Source of the DNA: an uncultured Bacteroides sp.
GTDB taxonomy: Bacteria; Bacteroidota; Bacteroidia; Bacteroidales; UBA932
DNA length: 64,000 nt
Reading direction: 5' to 3'
Assembly: GCA_945874355.1 (NCBI GenBank)
Contig: CAMCGB010000006.1
Span: 82,799 to 146,798, forward strand
A program made the position numbers and the translations under genes. Shown here one piece after another: positions 50,460 through 59,029 of this stretch; position 1 is the stretch's first letter, and each line of letters opens with the position of its first letter. Below the pieces are notes generated by a model, which worked only from the letters and a program-made list of their open reading frames with translations, was not told where the DNA came from and ran no database searches.

Positions 50460-51473
50460 ATGGAAGAGGAGCTTTTCGAGCATTTCAGACTTGAGGTGGA
50501 TCCGGGGCAGGCCCCGATGAGAATAGACCGCTATATGTCAACCCATATGGAGGGGACTTCCAGGAGCCGCGTCCAGCAGGCTCTTAAGGAGGGCTATGTG
50601 CGTGTGGATGAGCAGATTGTGAAGGCTAACTATGTAGTGCGCCCGGGCGATGTCATACGCTTCGTGATGCCCTACCGCAGAAGAGGGCTGGAGATCATCC
50701 CGCAGCAGATTCCGCTCGACATAGTCTATGAGGACGACGATGTGCTGGTCATCAACAAAAGCGCCGGTATGGTGGTCCATCCCGGTCACGGCCATTACGA
50801 AGGCACTCTGGTCAACGCCCTTTCGTACCATCTGGGCATCAGCCAGGACGCCGACGCCGAGGACGAACGAATGGGAGTGCTGGTCCACAGGATAGACAAG
50901 GACACCAGCGGGCTGCTCGCGGTGGCAAAGAACGAGGCCGCCCAGCTCAAACTCGCCAAGCAGTTCTTCGACCACAGCATAGACCGCCGTTATGTAGCCA
51001 TTGTATGGGGCGATGTGAAGGACGACGAAGGTACAATTGAAGGGAATATTGCCCGCGACCCTTCGGACCGCCTGCGCTTCAAAGCCTACGACGACGAGAC
51101 TGTGGGCAAAAGGGCTGTCACCCACTACCGTGTGCTGGAGCGCTTCGGCTTCGTGACCCTGGTGGAGTGCAAGCTCGAGACGGGACGCACCCACCAGATA
51201 AGGGTGCATATGTCCAGTATAGGCCACCCGATATTCAACGACGAGAGGTACGGCGGCAACGAGATCCGCAAGGGAACCATCTACTCGAAGTACCGCCAGT
51301 TCATCGCAAACTGCTTCGAAATCTGTCCCCGTCAGGCCCTTCACGCAAAGACCCTCGGATTTGAGCACCCCGTCACCGGGAAGTGGCTCCAATTCGACTC
51401 CGAGATACCCCAGGATATGACCAATCTGCTCGCAAAATGGAGAAAGTACTGCATTCAGATGCCTCAGGAATAA
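50460..51473 (+). CDS. rluD: 23S rRNA pseudouridine synthase, RluD-like
   Basis: Forms pseudouridines in helix 69 of 23S rRNA. An N-terminal S4 RNA-binding domain (about 18-80, RVQQALKEGYVRVDEQIV) precedes the catalytic domain with the active-site Asp in LVHRIDKDTSGLL, and LETGRTHQIRVHMSSIGHPI. Length 337 aa is normal. Its end overlaps the lnt start by 37 bases. Confidence 0.92.
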   Translation: MEEELFEHFRLEVDPGQAPMRIDRYMSTHMEGTSRSRVQQALKEGYVRVDEQIVKANYVVRPGDVIRFVMPYRRRGLEIIPQQIPLDIVYEDDDVLVINKSAGMVVHPGHGHYEGTLVNALSYHLGISQDADAEDERMGVLVHRIDKDTSGLLAVAKNEAAQLKLAKQFFDHSIDRRYVAIVWGDVKDDEGTIEGNIARDPSDRLRFKAYDDETVGKRAVTHYRVLERFGFVTLVECKLETGRTHQIRVHMSSIGHPIFNDERYGGNEIRKGTIYSKYRQFIANCFEICPRQALHAKTLGFEHPVTGKWLQFDSEIPQDMTNLLAKWRKYCIQMPQE

Positions 51474-53134
51474 GGCACACCCGCCTTCTGCTGCTCGGTC
51501 TGTGCTCCCTGTCGGCTGTACTGATGAGCCTTCCCTGGCTCTGCGACCATTGCGGTGCGCTGAGTCTTGTGGGTCTCATCCCCCTGCTTTATGCCGACCG
51601 CATTGCGGACAGCAGGGGCATCAGGCACTTCTTCCTGTATCACTACTTCTGTTTTGTGCTGTGGAACGCCCTGACCACCTTTTGGGTATGTGTAGCTACG
51701 GTCGGAGGCGGCATTTTCGCCTGCCTTGCCAACGCCCTGCAGATGTCAGTCATCTGGGCGGTGTTCAGGCTCTCAAAGCGCAAATTTACCCCGGCCCTGA
51801 GCTGTCTTTTCCTCGTTGTGATGTGGATAGCCTGGGAGAGGGCATATATGGACGCGCAGATTTCCTGGCCCTGGCTTGTCCTCGGCAACGCTTTCGCCCG
51901 CAGCCCCAGAAGTGTGCAATGGTACGAGTTCTCGGGCACTCTGGGAGGTTCGCTCTGGATATGGCTTTGCAACCTTTCGGTCTTCGGCCTGAGCATAGCA
52001 GTGCGAAAAGGCAAGGCCCTGAAGTGGACCGCAGCCGCCAGAATCTGCTCGATGCTCGCTACGATTGTTCTTTTCTGCGCTCCTCTTCTGACTTCGAAAC
52101 TGCTCTACTCCCAAAGGGGCAAAGCCACCCTCAAGGAGCTTTCGCAGAGCGAAGGCAGCATAAGGATGCTTGTCGTCCAGCCGAATTTCAGCCTTGAAGA
52201 CAAGTTCACCAATCTCAGCCAGAAAGAGCAGACACAGAAGTTCATCTCTCTGGTGGACAGGGCGATAGACTCGCTTTCGCTGCAGGACCAGAACCTTTTG
52301 ATAGTGGGTCCGGAGACCTTCTGCTCCGGGGTGATGGTAGGAAACGAAGACAATTCGGCCAATATACGCCTTTTAAAACAGATGCTCGGGAATCACCCGG
52401 GAGCGGAGCTTCTGATCGGGGTCAGCGCAATGGATATTGACCCCCGGCGCAGCAAACCTCACCCGGCCGCTCTTCCCTGGGGCGACGGCTGGTATATGAG
52501 CCGCAACAGCGCCCTGCTTCTGAGCCCCGACAGGCCCAATCAGATATACCACAAAAGCCGCCTTGTGCCAGGAGTCGAGTGTCTTCCTTATCCTAAGGTC
52601 ATAGGTCCGCTGGATTCGTTCCTCGCCCCTATGTTCGGAGCGCAGCATCTTTGCGGCAGGTGCATCCCGCAGTCTGAAGCCGGTCTTCTGAACTACCGGG
52701 ACAGCATTCCGCTGGCCGGAATAGTGTGCTATGAGAACGCCTACGGCGAGTACTGCGCCGAATTTGTACGCAAGGGAGCAAAGGCTATAGTGGAGATTAC
52801 AAACGACGCCTGGTGGGGGAAAACCCCGGGGAGGATCCAGCATATGGCGTTCTCTTCGCTCAGGGCTATAGAGACCAGGCGGGATTATGTCCGCTGCGGC
52901 AATACGGGCATCAGCGCCCATTTCGACAGCAGGGGAGACCTTGTGTCAAGGGGAGGCTGGGACGAAAGGCAGGCTCTGCTGTTCGACTGCGCCTTGAGCT
53001 CGCGCCAGACTTTCTTCACTTTGCACGGCGACATCTGCGGCAGGGTATGCACTTTTGCTTTCCTGCTTCTGCTCGCCCTGCTTCTTGTCCGTTTCCTGAT
53101 GGGCCTTATCGGCAGAGACTCTAAAAAAGGCTAG
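51437..53134 (+). CDS. lnt: Apolipoprotein N-acyltransferase
   Basis: Adds the third acyl chain to lipoproteins in the inner membrane. About eight transmembrane helices precede and follow a nitrilase-like domain. The catalytic triad is visible: Glu in IVGPETFCSG, Lys in IYHKSRLVPGVE, Cys in AGIVCYENAYGEYC, with EITNDAWWGKTPGRIQHMA after it. ATG 51437 (MEKVLHSDASGIRHTRLLLL) gives 565 residues; the frame upstream lies within rluD. It overlaps the convergent RHH gene by 14 bases. Confidence 0.93.
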   Translation: MEKVLHSDASGIRHTRLLLLGLCSLSAVLMSLPWLCDHCGALSLVGLIPLLYADRIADSRGIRHFFLYHYFCFVLWNALTTFWVCVATVGGGIFACLANALQMSVIWAVFRLSKRKFTPALSCLFLVVMWIAWERAYMDAQISWPWLVLGNAFARSPRSVQWYEFSGTLGGSLWIWLCNLSVFGLSIAVRKGKALKWTAAARICSMLATIVLFCAPLLTSKLLYSQRGKATLKELSQSEGSIRMLVVQPNFSLEDKFTNLSQKEQTQKFISLVDRAIDSLSLQDQNLLIVGPETFCSGVMVGNEDNSANIRLLKQMLGNHPGAELLIGVSAMDIDPRRSKPHPAALPWGDGWYMSRNSALLLSPDRPNQIYHKSRLVPGVECLPYPKVIGPLDSFLAPMFGAQHLCGRCIPQSEAGLLNYRDSIPLAGIVCYENAYGEYCAEFVRKGAKAIVEITNDAWWGKTPGRIQHMAFSSLRAIETRRDYVRCGNTGISAHFDSRGDLVSRGGWDERQALLFDCALSSRQTFFTLHGDICGRVCTFAFLLLLALLLVRFLMGLIGRDSKKG

Positions 53135-53384
53135 GATGGTTCTCGTCCAGGCTCTTCAGGATATGCTCCATAACTGCCTGACGGATAAGGGCTGAGCGCG
53201 ACGACACTTTGAAGCGGGTGCAATACTCGTCGATGGCGGCCATCTCCTTGGCGTTGAAGAACACCGTCTTGCGGTACTTCCTTACCAGCGACGTCTTCTG
53301 TTTCTGAAGGTACTCCGGGTCCACTCCGGAGAACTTGCGCTTCTTCCTGCCGCGCGAAGCGCTGCCTTTACTCTTTCTGCCCAT
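53121..53384 (-). CDS. Small basic protein with ribbon-helix-helix-like region
   Basis: 87 residues with a Lys/Arg-rich N-terminal half and a C-terminal stretch KTVFFNAKEMAAIDEYCTRF followed by SSRSALIRQAVMEHIL, which fits the strand-helix-helix pattern of CopG/Arc DNA-binding proteins. Similar small proteins are conserved in Bacteroidales; function unknown. No toxin partner is adjacent. Its start overlaps the thioredoxin-like gene's stop by 17 bases, so it is probably co-translated with it. Confidence 0.7.
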   Translation of the reverse strand: MGRKSKGSASRGRKKRKFSGVDPEYLQKQKTSLVRKYRKTVFFNAKEMAAIDEYCTRFKVSSRSALIRQAVMEHILKSLDENHPSLF

Positions 53385-54231
53385 AATACGAGTTGACTAT
53401 TGAGATTATCTGTTGTAGATTGTCCACTTCGAGCCTGCGTCCGAAGATTTCTCCGTCATCGAGGATGAAGAATAGTTTCGGTGTCGCCACCACTCCGTAT
53501 ATTTTCTGGTAGTCCGAGTCCATATCGGGGTCCCAGAGGTGATACAGTCTGATGTCCTGCCCCTTGAGCTTGAAGTTGCGCCTGAAGGCCTTCCAGTCCC
53601 TTTTGTCCTCTCCCACATAGATGGCGTAGAAGTCCAGGGGGAAGCGCGCTTCGGCGATGATGGAAGGCATAAGCGCTGTCTCTATCTGGCATTTGGCGCA
53701 CGCGGTGTCGTAGAACATCAGCACGGCCGGCCTGCCCCTTTTCGGTACGGTCATTTTGCCTCCGCAAGGCTTGTACAGGCTTATCTGAGGGGCGGTCATC
53801 CCGAGAAGGGACTGACGGTTGAAATCGGCGAAGACCTTGGCTTCCATCTGTTCGAACTCATTGCGGGGCTCGACCTTGCCGCTTCCTACCCAGCTGTCGT
53901 AGATATGTACCGCCACGGCTTCCTCTCCCATCACGCGCGAGTAGCGGTAGTGGTTGAATATCTCGAAGGTAACGTGCTGGCGCAGAAGCGAATCGGTGCA
54001 CGAAGCTATAAGGGCGTCGAACTCGGCGTTCTTTTCTTCCACGGGAGCGGTCACCAGGGCGTCGTAGAACTGGGTGAGAAGGCTGTCGAGAGGGGCAAAA
54101 CGCGAAGTGCTGTCGCTCTGAAGGGATATTTCTGCCGGGCGAGATGAGGGCGTCCGGGCGCCTTCGGCTCGCAGGGGGAGCATCAGTACAAGCGCCGAGG
54201 TGATAAGGGTCAATATGAGATGTTTGCGCAT
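53368..54231 (-). CDS. Secreted thioredoxin-fold protein
   Basis: A signal peptide (about 1-23) is followed by a helical N-terminal domain (about 50-140) and a C-terminal thioredoxin domain (about 145-285) with the redox motif CAKC in VLMFYDTACAKCQIE and the cis-Pro in YGVVATPKLFFI. This two-domain form resembles the DUF5106-containing thiol-disulfide proteins of Bacteroidota. The role is probably periplasmic disulfide handling or reduction. It lies 4 bases after coaD. Confidence 0.82.
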   Translation of the reverse strand: MRKHLILTLITSALVLMLPLRAEGARTPSSRPAEISLQSDSTSRFAPLDSLLTQFYDALVTAPVEEKNAEFDALIASCTDSLLRQHVTFEIFNHYRYSRVMGEEAVAVHIYDSWVGSGKVEPRNEFEQMEAKVFADFNRQSLLGMTAPQISLYKPCGGKMTVPKRGRPAVLMFYDTACAKCQIETALMPSIIAEARFPLDFYAIYVGEDKRDWKAFRRNFKLKGQDIRLYHLWDPDMDSDYQKIYGVVATPKLFFILDDGEIFGRRLEVDNLQQIISIVNSYYGQKE

Positions 54232-54235
54232 AGGG

Positions 54236-54709
54236 CTAAATCACTTGGGGAAGTTTGACGCCCTGAAGCATGAAGAGGGAAGTGTCGCCGTGGTGGCGGA
54301 GGATGTCGCGCACGGCCGAAGACGAGATGTGGGCGAATTCCTGGGCGGTGGGGATGATGATGGTTTCAATCTCGGGGGCTATCCTGCGGTTGGCGTCGGC
54401 TATGCTTCTTTCGTTTTCGAAGTCGAGCATGTTCCTTACTCCGCGCACGATGTGGTGTATGCCCAGTTGGCGGCAGATGTCTACTGTAAGTCCGTCATAG
54501 TCAATCACATTCACTCTGTCCATGAGGCTGGCGACGCTTTGGTTGATGATGTCTATCCTCTGTTCGTTGGTGAAGAAGCCGCGTTTGTCCTGGTTCAGAC
54601 CTACGGCCACGGTGACTGAGTCGAACATCGATAGTGCGCGGCACAGGATATTGTAGTGACCCGCTGTGAAGGGGTCGAAGGAGCCCGGAAATAGTGCTTT
54701 GGTCTGCAT
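54236..54709 (-). CDS. coaD: Phosphopantetheine adenylyltransferase
   Basis: The penultimate step of coenzyme A synthesis. The nucleotidyl-transferase motif T/HxGH appears as FPGSFDPFTAGHYNIL, followed by VRGVRNMLDFENE and the ISSSAVRDIL motif. Length 157 aa is normal. First gene of coaD-Trx-RHH on the minus strand. Confidence 0.96.
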   Translation of the reverse strand: MQTKALFPGSFDPFTAGHYNILCRALSMFDSVTVAVGLNQDKRGFFTNEQRIDIINQSVASLMDRVNVIDYDGLTVDICRQLGIHHIVRGVRNMLDFENERSIADANRRIAPEIETIIIPTAQEFAHISSSAVRDILRHHGDTSLFMLQGVKLPQVI

Positions 54710-55062
54710 CTTGATTCTTTTGGATTTTGGCCTTTCAGTTTTTTAGTTCCGAGGGTGAACAATTTTCTGGTAATGTGAATTTTGTGCCGGCTGCGGAACT
54801 TTAGTACAATAATAGTGATTTTTCTGCACATTAGTGCAAAATCGCTAACTTTGCAGTGCGTTGCAGTCGGCCGTCCCGTTCCTCAGGGACCGCTTTTGCT
54901 CGCCTACGGCTCGTATAGCGCTTGCAAAGTCCCGTTCGGAACATACCATCCGCCTGCCATTGCAGCTGCCGCTGGCGGTTTTGACCAAGCGAAGCCGCAC
55001 CCTGTCATTTCGACCAAGGCCGAAGGCCGCGCGGAGAAATCTAAAAGAAAAGGAATATAAAG
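54710..55062. other. Intergenic region between coaD and ung
   Basis: 353 bases without a supported gene. The first half is AT-rich and holds a TAACTTTG -7 element (54846-54853) directed toward ung, without an exact -33. The second half is GC-rich, with a small hairpin (GTCCC 54873-54877, GGGAC 54886-54890) and one copy of the intergenic repeat (55003-55042). Short open frames here are repeat translations, not genes. Confidence 0.6.
55003..55042 (+). repeat. Intergenic palindromic repeat, single copy before ung
   Basis: Begins TGTCATTTCGACC and ends CGCGGAGAAATCT, with an inner hairpin AAGGCCGAAGGCC-type. It is the same family as the 12.3 and 63.3 kb copies and lies in the presumed ung leader. 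Confidence 0.8.
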
Positions 55063-55731
55063 ATGGAAGTAAGAATTGAGCAAAGCTGGAAACGCGCTCT
55101 TGGGGGCGAGTTCGATAAGGAGTATTTCAGGGCTCTTTCTGCGGAGCTGCATCGCCGCAAGGCCGCGGGGGAGGTGATCTACCCTGCGGGGAAGGACATT
55201 TTCCGCGCTTTTGACCTTTGCCCTTTGCAGGAAGTGAAGGTGGTTATACTCGGGCAGGACCCTTATCACGGAGAGGGGCAGGCTATGGGGCTGTCGTTCT
55301 CTGTGCCCGAAGGCATAAGTGCGCCTCCTTCGCTGAAAAACATCTTCAAGGAGCTGGAGAGCGACCTTGGCATCAGGCTCAGCGGCTCGCCGGACCTTAC
55401 TCCCTGGGCCCGCCAGGGGGTGCTGCTTCTGAACTCTGTGCTCACCGTGAAGGCCGCTCAGGCGGCTTCGCACTCGGCACTCGGCTGGCAGACTTTCACC
55501 GATTGCGTTATCAGGACGGTCTCCGACTCGTGCGACGGGGTGGTGTTTATGCTTTGGGGCAACTATGCCCGCAGCAAGGCTCCGCTGATTGACCCGGGGC
55601 GTCATCTGGTGCTTGAGGCGGCGCATCCTTCTCCTCTTGCGCGCGGTGCGTTTTTTGGCTGCCGCCATTTCTCCAAGGCCAACGCCTACCTTATATCAAA
55701 AGGAAAATCGCCCATAGACTGGACGATTTAG
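55063..55731 (+). CDS. ung: Uracil-DNA glycosylase, family 1
   Basis: Removes uracil from DNA. The water-activating motif is GQDPYHGEGQAMGLSFS, the uracil-recognition stretch is VLLLNSVLTV, and the leucine-loop equivalent is HPSPLARGAFFGCRHFSKAN. Length 222 aa is normal. ATG 55063 has AGGAA about 8 bases upstream. Confidence 0.96.
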   Translation: MEVRIEQSWKRALGGEFDKEYFRALSAELHRRKAAGEVIYPAGKDIFRAFDLCPLQEVKVVILGQDPYHGEGQAMGLSFSVPEGISAPPSLKNIFKELESDLGIRLSGSPDLTPWARQGVLLLNSVLTVKAAQAASHSALGWQTFTDCVIRTVSDSCDGVVFMLWGNYARSKAPLIDPGRHLVLEAAHPSPLARGAFFGCRHFSKANAYLISKGKSPIDWTI

Positions 55732-55743
55732 CTCCTTTTTTAT

Positions 55744-55820
55744 AGATTTCTCGGCTCCACACTTCGTGTTCCCCTCGAAATGACAGAGGGGAGGCTTCTG
55801 TCGCTCGAAATGACAGAGGG
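55744..55820 (-). repeat. Intergenic palindromic repeat pair between ung and lon
   Basis: A full unit in reverse orientation (GATTTCTCGGCTCC to CTCGAAATGACA, about 55744-55784) and a partial second one (CGCTCGAAATGACA, 55802-55815). They fill the gap between two convergent genes and may act as a terminator. Confidence 0.78.
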
Positions 55821-55825
55821 CGGCG

Positions 55826-58237
55826 CTACCCGAAGATGAAGCCGATTACGTCCTCGATAGTCTTGACGTAATGGAACTCCAGCCCCTTGACGTAAACCTC
55901 CTTGATATCCTCGATATCCTTACGGTTATCCTCGCAGATGACAATCGTGCTCACCCCGGCCCTCTTGGCAGCCAGAATCTTCTCCTTGATACCGCCCACA
56001 GGCAGAACCTTGCCGCGGAGAGTCATCTCGCCGGTCATCGCAATTCCGCTCTTTATGGCCTGACCCCTCAGGGCTGAAACCATCGAGCTCACCATAGTGA
56101 TACCCGCCGAAGGACCGTCCTTGGGAGTCGCTCCCTCGGGCACGTGAACGTGAATATCCTTGGCTGCAAACTGCTCCGGCGTGACATTCGCCAGCTCCGG
56201 ATGAGCCTTGATATACTGATAGGCTATAGTTGCCGACTCCTTCATCACGTCTCCCAGATTGCCCGTCATAGTCATCACTCCCTTGCCGGTGGAGATGCTG
56301 CTCTCCACAAACAGGATTTCTCCTCCCATCTGGGTCCAGGCCAGCCCGGTCACCACACCGACTCCCTCGTTGCCCTTCTGCTTGTCGTGGAAGGCCGTGG
56401 GCAGTCCGAGATACTCCTTCAGATGCTCCTTCTTTATGGTGGCAGGATGCTCCTGCTCGAGGGCAATCTTTTTCGCCGTCACGCGGGCGATTTTCGCAAT
56501 CTGCTTCTCCAGTCCGCGCACTCCCGACTCGTGGGTGTACTCCTCGATTATAGCCTGAAGGGCTGACTTGTCGATCTTGAGAGCGCTCTTCTTCAGCCCG
56601 TGCTCCTCCAACTGCTTGGGCACCAGATACTTCTTCGCAATCTCCATCTTCTCCTCAGCCAGATAGCCCGTCACATTGATGAGCTCCATACGGTCCAGCA
56701 GGGCCGGCTGAATGGTGGAAGTCGTGTTGGCCGTGGTGATGAACAGCACATTGCTCAGGTCGTAATCCAGGTCCAGATAGTTGTCGTGGAAGGTCGCATT
56801 CTGCTCAGGGTCAAGCGCTTCCAGCAGAGCTGAAGACGGGTCGCCCTTGAAGTCCGAGCTGAGCTTGTCAATCTCGTCGAGCACAATCACAGGGTTCGAA
56901 GTGCCGGCCTTTGCGATGCCGTTCAGAATCCTTCCCGGCAGTGCGCCCACATATGTTTTACGGTGACCGCGGATCTCGGCCTCGTCGTGCATACCGCCCA
57001 GGGCGATACGTACATACTTGCGGCCCAGTGACTTGGCAATCGACTTGCCGAGCGAAGTCTTACCCACTCCCGGAGGCCCGTACAGGCAGAGGATGGGTGA
57101 CTTCATATTCCCCTTGAGCTTAAGCACCGCGAGGTACTCTATGATCCTGTCCTTCACGCTCTCGAGTCCGTAGTGGTCGTGGTCCAGCACCTTCTGGGCG
57201 TGTGCGAGGTCCAGATTGTCCTTGCTCATCTCGCCCCAGGGCAGGTCAAGCATAAACTCGAGATAGTTGTACTGAACGCTGTAGTCCGGAGCGCTGGGGT
57301 TGTACTTCTCCAGCTTCGAGAGCTCCTTCTCGAAGGCCTTGGCAATCTCCTTGGGCCACTTCTTGGCGGCAGCCCTCTCGCGGAACCTGTCGAAATCCTC
57401 TCCCTCGTCCATACCGAGCTCCTCCTGGATGGTACGGAGCTGATTGTTGAGGTAGTACTCCCTCTGCTGCTGGTCGATATCGCTCTTGACCTTCTGGTTG
57501 ATCTCCTGCTTGATCTTCATCAGCTCTATCTGGGTGTTGAGCATCGACAGGAGCTTCAACCCCCTGAGCTTCAGGTCATCATAATCCAGAAGCCTCATCT
57601 TGGCCTCGAAATCCTCCACATCCACACTCGTTGCGACGAAGTTCACAAGGAAGCGGAAATCGTCGATAGCCTTGACGGCACCGATAGTCTCCCTTGTGCC
57701 CATCGGAGACGAACGCATAATGGTGGTGGCGCTGTCCTTGATGGCATCGCCCACTGCCTTTATGTCAGTGGAGTTGTTGTCCTCGTGCAGATAATCCTCG
57801 CAGTAGTGCACCTTTGCGGTGATATAAGGCTCGTAGCTGAGCACTGCTTCCAACTCCAAACGCTTGAAAGCCTGGAGGATAGCTGTAATCGTGCCGTCCG
57901 GCATCTCAAGGGTCTTCACCACCCGGCACACGGTTCCGTAGCGGTTCAGGTCCTCCTGCTGGGGCTCCTCGACCCTCACATCCAGCTGCGGCACTGCACC
58001 TATATAGAAGCCGTCCTTCTCGGCGGCCTGAATCAGCTTCATCGACTTGGGCCTCCCTATCGTGATGGGGAATATGGTCCCCGGGAAGACCACCGTCCCC
58101 CTCAGTGCCAGCACAGGCAGCACATCCGGAAGAGTGGACTCGTCAATCTTCATAAAACCGTCGCCCTGCATCACAGGGATGATGCTCACTTCAGCTCCTG
58201 ACGGCATTGCAAAATCTTTATCCTGGTCTAGTATCAT
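55826..58237 (-). CDS. lon: ATP-dependent protease Lon
   Basis: An AAA+ protease degrading misfolded and regulatory proteins. It has an N-terminal substrate-binding domain (about 35-235, LPVLALRGTVVFPGTIFPI), coiled coil, AAA+ module with Walker A YGPPGVGKTSLGKS and Walker B VIVLDEIDKL, and a C-terminal protease domain with the Ser of PKDGPSAGITM and the Lys of GGIKEKILAAKRAG. Length 803 aa is normal. A near-consensus -7 (TGTATTTG) and a TGACA-N3-TGTCA palindrome lie upstream. Confidence 0.97.
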   Translation of the reverse strand: MILDQDKDFAMPSGAEVSIIPVMQGDGFMKIDESTLPDVLPVLALRGTVVFPGTIFPITIGRPKSMKLIQAAEKDGFYIGAVPQLDVRVEEPQQEDLNRYGTVCRVVKTLEMPDGTITAILQAFKRLELEAVLSYEPYITAKVHYCEDYLHEDNNSTDIKAVGDAIKDSATTIMRSSPMGTRETIGAVKAIDDFRFLVNFVATSVDVEDFEAKMRLLDYDDLKLRGLKLLSMLNTQIELMKIKQEINQKVKSDIDQQQREYYLNNQLRTIQEELGMDEGEDFDRFRERAAAKKWPKEIAKAFEKELSKLEKYNPSAPDYSVQYNYLEFMLDLPWGEMSKDNLDLAHAQKVLDHDHYGLESVKDRIIEYLAVLKLKGNMKSPILCLYGPPGVGKTSLGKSIAKSLGRKYVRIALGGMHDEAEIRGHRKTYVGALPGRILNGIAKAGTSNPVIVLDEIDKLSSDFKGDPSSALLEALDPEQNATFHDNYLDLDYDLSNVLFITTANTTSTIQPALLDRMELINVTGYLAEEKMEIAKKYLVPKQLEEHGLKKSALKIDKSALQAIIEEYTHESGVRGLEKQIAKIARVTAKKIALEQEHPATIKKEHLKEYLGLPTAFHDKQKGNEGVGVVTGLAWTQMGGEILFVESSISTGKGVMTMTGNLGDVMKESATIAYQYIKAHPELANVTPEQFAAKDIHVHVPEGATPKDGPSAGITMVSSMVSALRGQAIKSGIAMTGEMTLRGKVLPVGGIKEKILAAKRAGVSTIVICEDNRKDIEDIKEVYVKGLEFHYVKTIEDVIGFIFG

Positions 58238-58332
58238 AATCTGCTATATTGTCAAATACACATACTCTTGTCTCTACTGACAGCCCCGAAGCGCGTACAG
58301 ACAGCTTTTGGGCTGACAAGGCCGGAAAAAGG

Positions 58333-58345
58333 TGACAGAATGTCA
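58333..58345. promoter_or_regulatory. TGACA-N3-TGTCA palindrome upstream of lon
   Basis: TGACA-GAA-TGTCA lies 96 bases before the lon ATG. It matches the palindrome upstream of grpE-dnaJ in both half-sites and spacing. Candidate stress-response operator. Confidence 0.5.
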
Positions 58346-58460
58346 GTAATTCGGCCGCCAAAATCCGGACTGCTAATATAGTCAATCTCCGTGCCACTGC
58401 CAAATACGCCACAAAGATGTCAAAAAGCTCTAAAATTTCACTTAAATGCTTGATAGTATT

Positions 58461-58490
58461 TTGAATTACAAAAAATTCCTCATATATTTG
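58461..58490 (+). promoter_or_regulatory. Bacteroidota-type promoter for hup
   Basis: TTG at 58461-58463, 19 bases, TATATTTG at 58483-58490. Full consensus; leader about 60 bases. Confidence 0.82.
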
Positions 58491-58559
58491 CAAGCCTTTT
58501 GCTCTGCAAGAGCGCAGACAAGGGCCGGCTAGTTAGACTGACTTAAAATAGTAAAAACA

Positions 58560-58847
58560 ATGACCAAAGCAGAAATCGTAAATGAGGTTGCAAAAGCAAC
58601 CGGAATTGAGAAAGTTACAGTTCAGACTGTAGTTGAGGCCACAATGGAGAGCATCAAGGGGTCTCTTATCAAGGGTGAGCCTGTGTATCTTCGCGGATTC
58701 GGCAGCTTCATTATCAAGCACCGCGCCCAGAAGGCTGCACGCAACATCACCAAGATGACCACTATGACCATTCCGGCACACGATATCCCCGCATTCAAGC
58801 CCGCAAAGAGCTTTATGGGTGCCGTGAAGGGTGAGGTTGAAGAGTAA
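58560..58847 (+). CDS. hup: HU-family DNA-binding protein
   Basis: A nucleoid-associated protein. 95 residues with the helical dimerisation part (TKAEIVNEVAKATGI), the GFGSF turn in LRGFGSFIIKHR, and the arm ending IPAFKPAKSF. Normal length. It is followed by a 29-residue basic gene and rng. Confidence 0.95.
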   Translation: MTKAEIVNEVAKATGIEKVTVQTVVEATMESIKGSLIKGEPVYLRGFGSFIIKHRAQKAARNITKMTTMTIPAHDIPAFKPAKSFMGAVKGEVEE

Positions 58848-58859
58848 ACTATTTAATAT

Positions 58860-58949
58860 ATGCCAAACGGAAAAAAGCATAAGAGACACAAGATGTCTAC
58901 TCACAAGCGCAAGAAGCGTTTGCGTCTGAATAGACATAAGAAGAAATAA
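58860..58949 (+). CDS. 29-residue Lys/Arg/His-rich protein, candidate ribosomal peptide
   Basis: A short frame starting MPNGKKHKRHKMSTHKRKKR and ending RLNRHKKK, with 18 of 29 residues Lys, Arg or His. I recognise the pattern as a small basic protein conserved in Bacteroidota between the HU gene and the RNase G gene, resembling the COX24/AURKAIP1 C-terminal (mS38-like) basic motif of small-subunit ribosomal peptides. That link is from memory and not proven. It starts 12 bases after the hup stop and is followed by an intrinsic terminator. Confidence 0.75.
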   Translation: MPNGKKHKRHKMSTHKRKKRLRLNRHKKK

Positions 58950-58958
58950 GTCGAGAGA

Positions 58959-58989
58959 AGCCTGACGGGAGATCCGGCGGGCTTTTTCT
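58959..58989 (+). terminator. Intrinsic terminator after hup and the 29-residue gene
   Basis: AGCCTGACGG pairs with CCGGCGGGCT (one mismatch, one G-U) around GAGAT and is followed by TTTTTC. Confidence 0.82.
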
Positions 58990-59029
58990 TTATGAATCCG
59001 CAGTGGATTCAGCTACAATAAAGTGTTCA

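Larger units (their letters stand above)
58238..58559. other. Divergent regulatory region lon/hup
   Basis: 322 bases without a gene. It contains a weak lon -7 (58260-58253), the TGACA-GAA-TGTCA palindrome (58333-58345) with several further TGTCA half-sites between 58277 and 58345, and the full hup promoter (58461-58490). Confidence 0.7.

Noticed and set aside
53121..53384. RHH-like protein considered as an antitoxin
   Set aside because: The neighbours are a thioredoxin-fold protein and lnt; no toxin-sized partner is present.
57173..58201. 342-residue plus-strand open frame opposite lon
   Set aside because: Antisense shadow of lon with repetitive Leu/Val/His composition and no family motifs.
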